Of a stretch of 8,018 bases of DNA, positions 5,426 to 8,018 are shown piece by piece. The DNA comes from an uncultured Actinomycetes bacterium. Its GTDB lineage: Bacteria; Actinomycetota; Acidimicrobiia; IMCC26256; PALSA-555. The notes under the pieces were generated by a model. That model was given only the letters and a program-made list of their open reading frames with translations. It ran no database searches and had not been told where the DNA came from. The stretch is from positions 1 to 8,018 of the forward strand of contig CALEYV010000136.1 of the NCBI GenBank assembly GCA_937927875.1, read 5' to 3'. Within the stretch, counting starts at the first letter, position 1; each line of letters starts with the position of its first letter. Both the position numbers and the translations under genes were made by a program.

Positions 5426-6783
5426 TGGCCCCTCGCATCACGATCATCGGGGGCGGGAGCTACCAGTGGGTCCCGAAGCTGCTCATCGACGTCGCCAACA
5501 CCCCGGTGCTGCACGAGGCCGAGATCGTGCTCGAGGACCTCGACCCCGCGCCGCTGCCCCGCATGGTCGAGCTCGTCGAGCACATCGCCCGGCTGCGCCG
5601 GATCCCGCTCCACGCTCGCTCCACCACCGACCAGCGGGCCGCGCTCGAGGGCGCCGACTACGTGGTCGTGAACATCTCGACCGGCGGGTTCGAGTCGATG
5701 CTCCACGACCTCGAGATCCCGGCCCGGTACGGGATCCGCCAGTCGGTCGGTGACAGCGTCGGGCCAGGCGGCGTGCTGCGGGCGCTGCGGAACATCCCGG
5801 TGTTCGCGGGCATCGCGGCCGACATGGAGGCCGTGTGCCCCGACGCCTGGATGCTGAACCTCACCAACCCGATGACCACCATCTGCCGGGCGGTGACGAA
5901 GGCCTCGAAGATCCGCACCGTGGGCCTCTGCCACGAGGTCACCGGCATGCAATTCGCGCTCAGCATGCTGCTCGACCGCAGCTTCCTCGAGATCGCCCCG
6001 ACCGTGGCGGGAGTGAACCACCTGCCGGTGATCTCGGCCCTCGACGTCGGCGGGGACGACGGCCTCGGTCTGCTCGCCGAGCTCCTCGACCACGAGGCGG
6101 AGCGGGCCGACGACCCGCTGCCGGCCGACTTCGCCGACCACCTCGAGCACGGCGAGCGCACCGTCGGCGACCTGCTCGCGCACCATCGGGTGAAGCTCGA
6201 GCTGTTCCGGCGCTTCGGCGTCCTCCCCGCGGCCGGCGACCGCCACCTGGTCGAGTTCTTCGCCGGGTTCCTCACCGAGGAATCGGGCTGGGGCGAGCGG
6301 TGGGGCGTGCACCTGACGACGATCGAGGACCGCGAGCGCTCCCAGGCGCACTTCGTGCACGAGGTCGACGACCTCCTCGCCGCCGACACCGTGGACGAGA
6401 TGCCCTCGGGCGAGATGGTGGCGCCGGTGATGATGTGCATGCTCGAGAACCTGCCCGGCTGGTTCCCGCTCAACATCCCGAACCACGGCCAGGTCGCCGA
6501 CCTGCCGCCCGACGTCGTCGTCGAGAGCATGTGCGTCGCCGACCGCGACGGCGTGCGGGGTCGCGACGTCGTCACCCTGCCGCCCGCCCTCGCCGAGACG
6601 CTGCACCGGGTCAGCGCGGCCCAGGAGCTGACGGTCGAGGCCGGGCTCACCGGCAGCCGGGAGCGGGTGATGGAGGCGCTGCTCGTCGACCCGCTGGCGG
6701 GCCGCATCGACTACGACGCCCTGGGCGCGATGGGCGACGAGATGCTGGCGGCGACGAAGCGGTGGCTCCCGCAGTTCGCCTGA
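5425..6783 (+). CDS. Glycoside hydrolase family 4 (NAD+/Mn2+-dependent alpha-glycosidase/galacturonidase-like)
   Basis: This 452-residue enzyme is of glycoside hydrolase family 4 (MelA/AglA/LplD-like), a cytoplasmic group that cleaves glycosides by transient NAD+-dependent oxidation at C3 with a divalent metal. Visible features are the N-terminal Rossmann motif IIGGGSYQW (7-15), the EDLD strand end at 37-40 for NAD ribose binding, GDSVGPGG at 109-116, NLTNPM at 145-150 (substrate/NAD Asn), GLCHEV with Cys169 and His170, and GVNHLPV with Asn198 and His199. Cys169 and His199 match the two protein metal ligands of the family. Length is normal. ATG 5425 overlaps the RidA-like stop. The GH4 family includes alpha-galactosidases, alpha-glucosidases, alpha-glucuronidases/galacturonidases and 6-phospho-glycosidases, and the motif set alone does not choose among them. 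Its stop overlaps the NagB-like start (TGATG), so an amino-sugar glycoside is a possible substrate. Confidence 0.92.
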   Translation: MAPRITIIGGGSYQWVPKLLIDVANTPVLHEAEIVLEDLDPAPLPRMVELVEHIARLRRIPLHARSTTDQRAALEGADYVVVNISTGGFESMLHDLEIPARYGIRQSVGDSVGPGGVLRALRNIPVFAGIAADMEAVCPDAWMLNLTNPMTTICRAVTKASKIRTVGLCHEVTGMQFALSMLLDRSFLEIAPTVAGVNHLPVISALDVGGDDGLGLLAELLDHEAERADDPLPADFADHLEHGERTVGDLLAHHRVKLELFRRFGVLPAAGDRHLVEFFAGFLTEESGWGERWGVHLTTIEDRERSQAHFVHEVDDLLAADTVDEMPSGEMVAPVMMCMLENLPGWFPLNIPNHGQVADLPPDVVVESMCVADRDGVRGRDVVTLPPALAETLHRVSAAQELTVEAGLTGSRERVMEALLVDPLAGRIDYDALGAMGDEMLAATKRWLPQFA

Positions 6784-7553
6784 TGGCGGCCCGGTCGTTC
6801 GTCGTCGACCAGGCGACGGTCCGCGTGCACGACACCGCGGGCGACCTGGCCCGCGACGCGGCCGCCGAGGCCGCCGACACCATCGCGGCCGCGACCGCCG
6901 CCCGGGGGACCGCCCACGTCATGTTCGCGACCGGCAACTCCCAGCTGGCGTTCCTCGACGCGCTCACGGGCCGCGACGACGTCGACTGGTCGAGCGTGGT
7001 CGGATACCACATGGACGAGTACGTCGGGATCGACGCCGACCACCCGGCCTCGTTCCGGCGGTACCTCCGGGAGCGGATCGTCGACCGCGTGCACCCCCAG
7101 CGCTTCCACTACCTCGCCGGCGACAGTCCCGACCCCGCCGGCGAGTGCCGGCGGTACACGTCGCTGCTGGCCGGGCACCGGCTCGATCTGTGCTGCCTCG
7201 GGATCGGTGAGAACGGCCACCTGGCGTTCAACGACCCGCCGGTCGCCGACTTCGACGACCCCGAGACGGTGAAGGTCGTCGAGCTCGACGAGCGGTGCCG
7301 CCGCCAGCAGGTGGGGGAGGGGCACTTCCCCTCCGTCGAGGCGGTGCCGCCGCGCGCGCTCACGGTGACGATCCCCGGCCTCCTGGCGGCCCGGTGGGTC
7401 CTCGCGGTCGTGCCCGACGCGCGCAAGCGGGGGCCGGTGCTCGTCGCGCTCACCGGTCCGGTGGGCACCGACTGCCCGGCGTCGATCCTGCGTACCCAGC
7501 CCCACGTCCTCCTGGAGCTCGACGCCGAGTCGGCCGCGGGGCTCGACCGGTGA
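6783..7553 (+). CDS. NagB-like glucosamine-6-phosphate deaminase/isomerase family protein
   Basis: This 256-residue protein is of the NagB/6-phosphogluconolactonase superfamily. True NagB converts glucosamine-6-phosphate to fructose-6-phosphate and ammonia. Support: FATGNSQLAFLDAL (49-62, phosphate loop region), HMDEYVGI (76-83) with Asp78 aligning to the E. coli proton-shuttling Asp72, GIGENGHLAFNDP at 140-152, and a C-terminal CPASIL motif. Two catalytic positions differ from E. coli: Asn144 replaces Asp141 and Asp151 replaces Glu148, while His146 (His143) is kept. The GIGENGHLAFNDPP form is, as I recall it, common in a distinct subfamily near sugar catabolic genes, so this may be a paralogue with another substrate rather than a dead enzyme. 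ATG 6783 overlaps the GH4 stop by one base and has no strong Shine-Dalgarno sequence, suggesting coupling. No NagA-like deacetylase is in the window. Confidence 0.85.
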   Translation: MAARSFVVDQATVRVHDTAGDLARDAAAEAADTIAAATAARGTAHVMFATGNSQLAFLDALTGRDDVDWSSVVGYHMDEYVGIDADHPASFRRYLRERIVDRVHPQRFHYLAGDSPDPAGECRRYTSLLAGHRLDLCCLGIGENGHLAFNDPPVADFDDPETVKVVELDERCRRQQVGEGHFPSVEAVPPRALTVTIPGLLAARWVLAVVPDARKRGPVLVALTGPVGTDCPASILRTQPHVLLELDAESAAGLDR

Positions 7554-8018
7554 CCGCCCCCGAGTTGGGTGTCGTCAGCTTCCCGTCCCCGGCCGAGCTC
7601 CGGCAGCGGCTGCCCCGCCTGCTGGCCGGGATCGTCGTCCTCGCGGGCGGCATCGCGCTCATGCTCCAGGCCCGGCTCGGCGTCTCCGCCTACGACGTGC
7701 TGCACCAGGGCCTGAGCAAGCTCACCGGGCTCAGCTTCGGGACCGTCGTCGTGCTGCTCGGCCTCGCCATCCTCGTGGTGTGGATCCCGATCGGCCAGCG
7801 GTTCGGCATCGGGACCGTCGTGAACACGGTCACGGTGGGCTTCATCGTCGACGCCTTCGTCGGCGTGCTGCCGGCGCCCGGCGCGCTGGCGCTGCGGTGG
7901 CCGATGCTGCTCGGCGGGATCGTCATCACCGCGTTCGGCATGGGCCTCTACATCGGGGCCGGCCTCGGGCCCGGGCCCCGCGACGGGCTCATGACCGGGA
8001 TCGCGGCCAAGGGCTACC
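7550..8018 (+). CDS. YczE/YyaS/YitT-family integral membrane protein (3' end outside window)
   Basis: These are the first 156 residues of a multi-pass membrane protein, cut by the window edge. GTG 7550 overlaps the stop of the NagB-like gene (GTGA), and the frame stays open to base 8018. Four hydrophobic segments are visible at about residues 23-41, 62-82, 86-107 and 117-136. Motifs typical of the YczE/YitT group are present: GVSAYDVLHQGLS (44-56), TGLSFGTV (59-66) and GAGLGPGPRDGLMTG (136-150). The biochemical role of this family is unknown; transport or export has been proposed. Its coupling to the GH4/NagB-like genes makes a role in moving a sugar-related solute conceivable, but these proteins also occur next to many unrelated genes. 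Family membership is clear; function is not. Confidence 0.85.
   Translation, partial: MTAPELGVVSFPSPAELRQRLPRLLAGIVVLAGGIALMLQARLGVSAYDVLHQGLSKLTGLSFGTVVVLLGLAILVVWIPIGQRFGIGTVVNTVTVGFIVDAFVGVLPAPGALALRWPMLLGGIVITAFGMGLYIGAGLGPGPRDGLMTGIAAKGY

Noticed and set aside
5332..6606. Long - strand open frame opposite the GH4 gene
   Set aside because: No recognisable motif and shadow composition; the + strand frame holds every GH4 motif.
1..8018. CRISPR arrays, tRNA/rRNA genes, insertion sequences, attachment sites, phage or defence genes
   Set aside because: No spaced direct repeats, no tRNA-like cloverleaf arms noticed, no transposase or integrase motifs; the coding content is continuous metabolic and transport genes.

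Overview
The window is GC-rich DNA (about 70% G+C), and every convincing gene is on the + strand and tightly packed. Codon third positions are almost all G or C, and GTG and ATG starts are mixed. The genes overlap by 1-4 bases (ATGA, GTGA, TGATG). With the protein types present, this points to a high-GC actinomycete. An acidimicrobial lineage is plausible, but that is an inference from style, not from a marker gene.

Region 1 (1-2944) is the 3' part of a branched-chain amino-acid/amide (HAAT-type) ABC transporter operon. It holds the C-terminal half of a LivM-like permease, a complete LivG-like ATPase, and a large substrate-binding protein with an N-terminal membrane anchor and no lipobox. The three genes overlap by 4 bases at each junction, so they are almost certainly co-translated. 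A second permease (LivH) and second ATPase (LivF) are not in the window and would be expected upstream. A 9-bp perfect hairpin at 2978-3002 probably ends this unit.

Region 2 (about 3060-8018) looks like a carbohydrate or glycoside utilisation locus. In order it encodes an alpha/beta-hydrolase of the acetyl-xylan-esterase/dienelactone-hydrolase type, a ThuA-like protein, a RidA/YjgF-like protein, an NAD/Mn-dependent glycoside hydrolase of family GH4, a NagB-like glucosamine-6-phosphate deaminase homologue, and the start of a YczE/YitT-type membrane protein cut by the window edge. The last four are joined by 1-4 base overlaps and form one operon. The esterase and ThuA genes have short upstream gaps that may carry their own promoters. 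A plausible joint role is to de-esterify a glycoside, cleave it by the redox-assisted GH4 mechanism, and process an amino- or keto-sugar product. No kinase, sugar transporter or regulator is visible, so the substrate is unknown.

The points most worth a second look are the substituted catalytic residues of the NagB-like enzyme, the unusual RidA-GH4-NagB-YczE gene set, and two promoter-like hexamers each exactly 6 nt before a GTG. The hexamers suggest leaderless transcripts, and one of them would start a 12-codon mini-ORF coupled to the ThuA gene.
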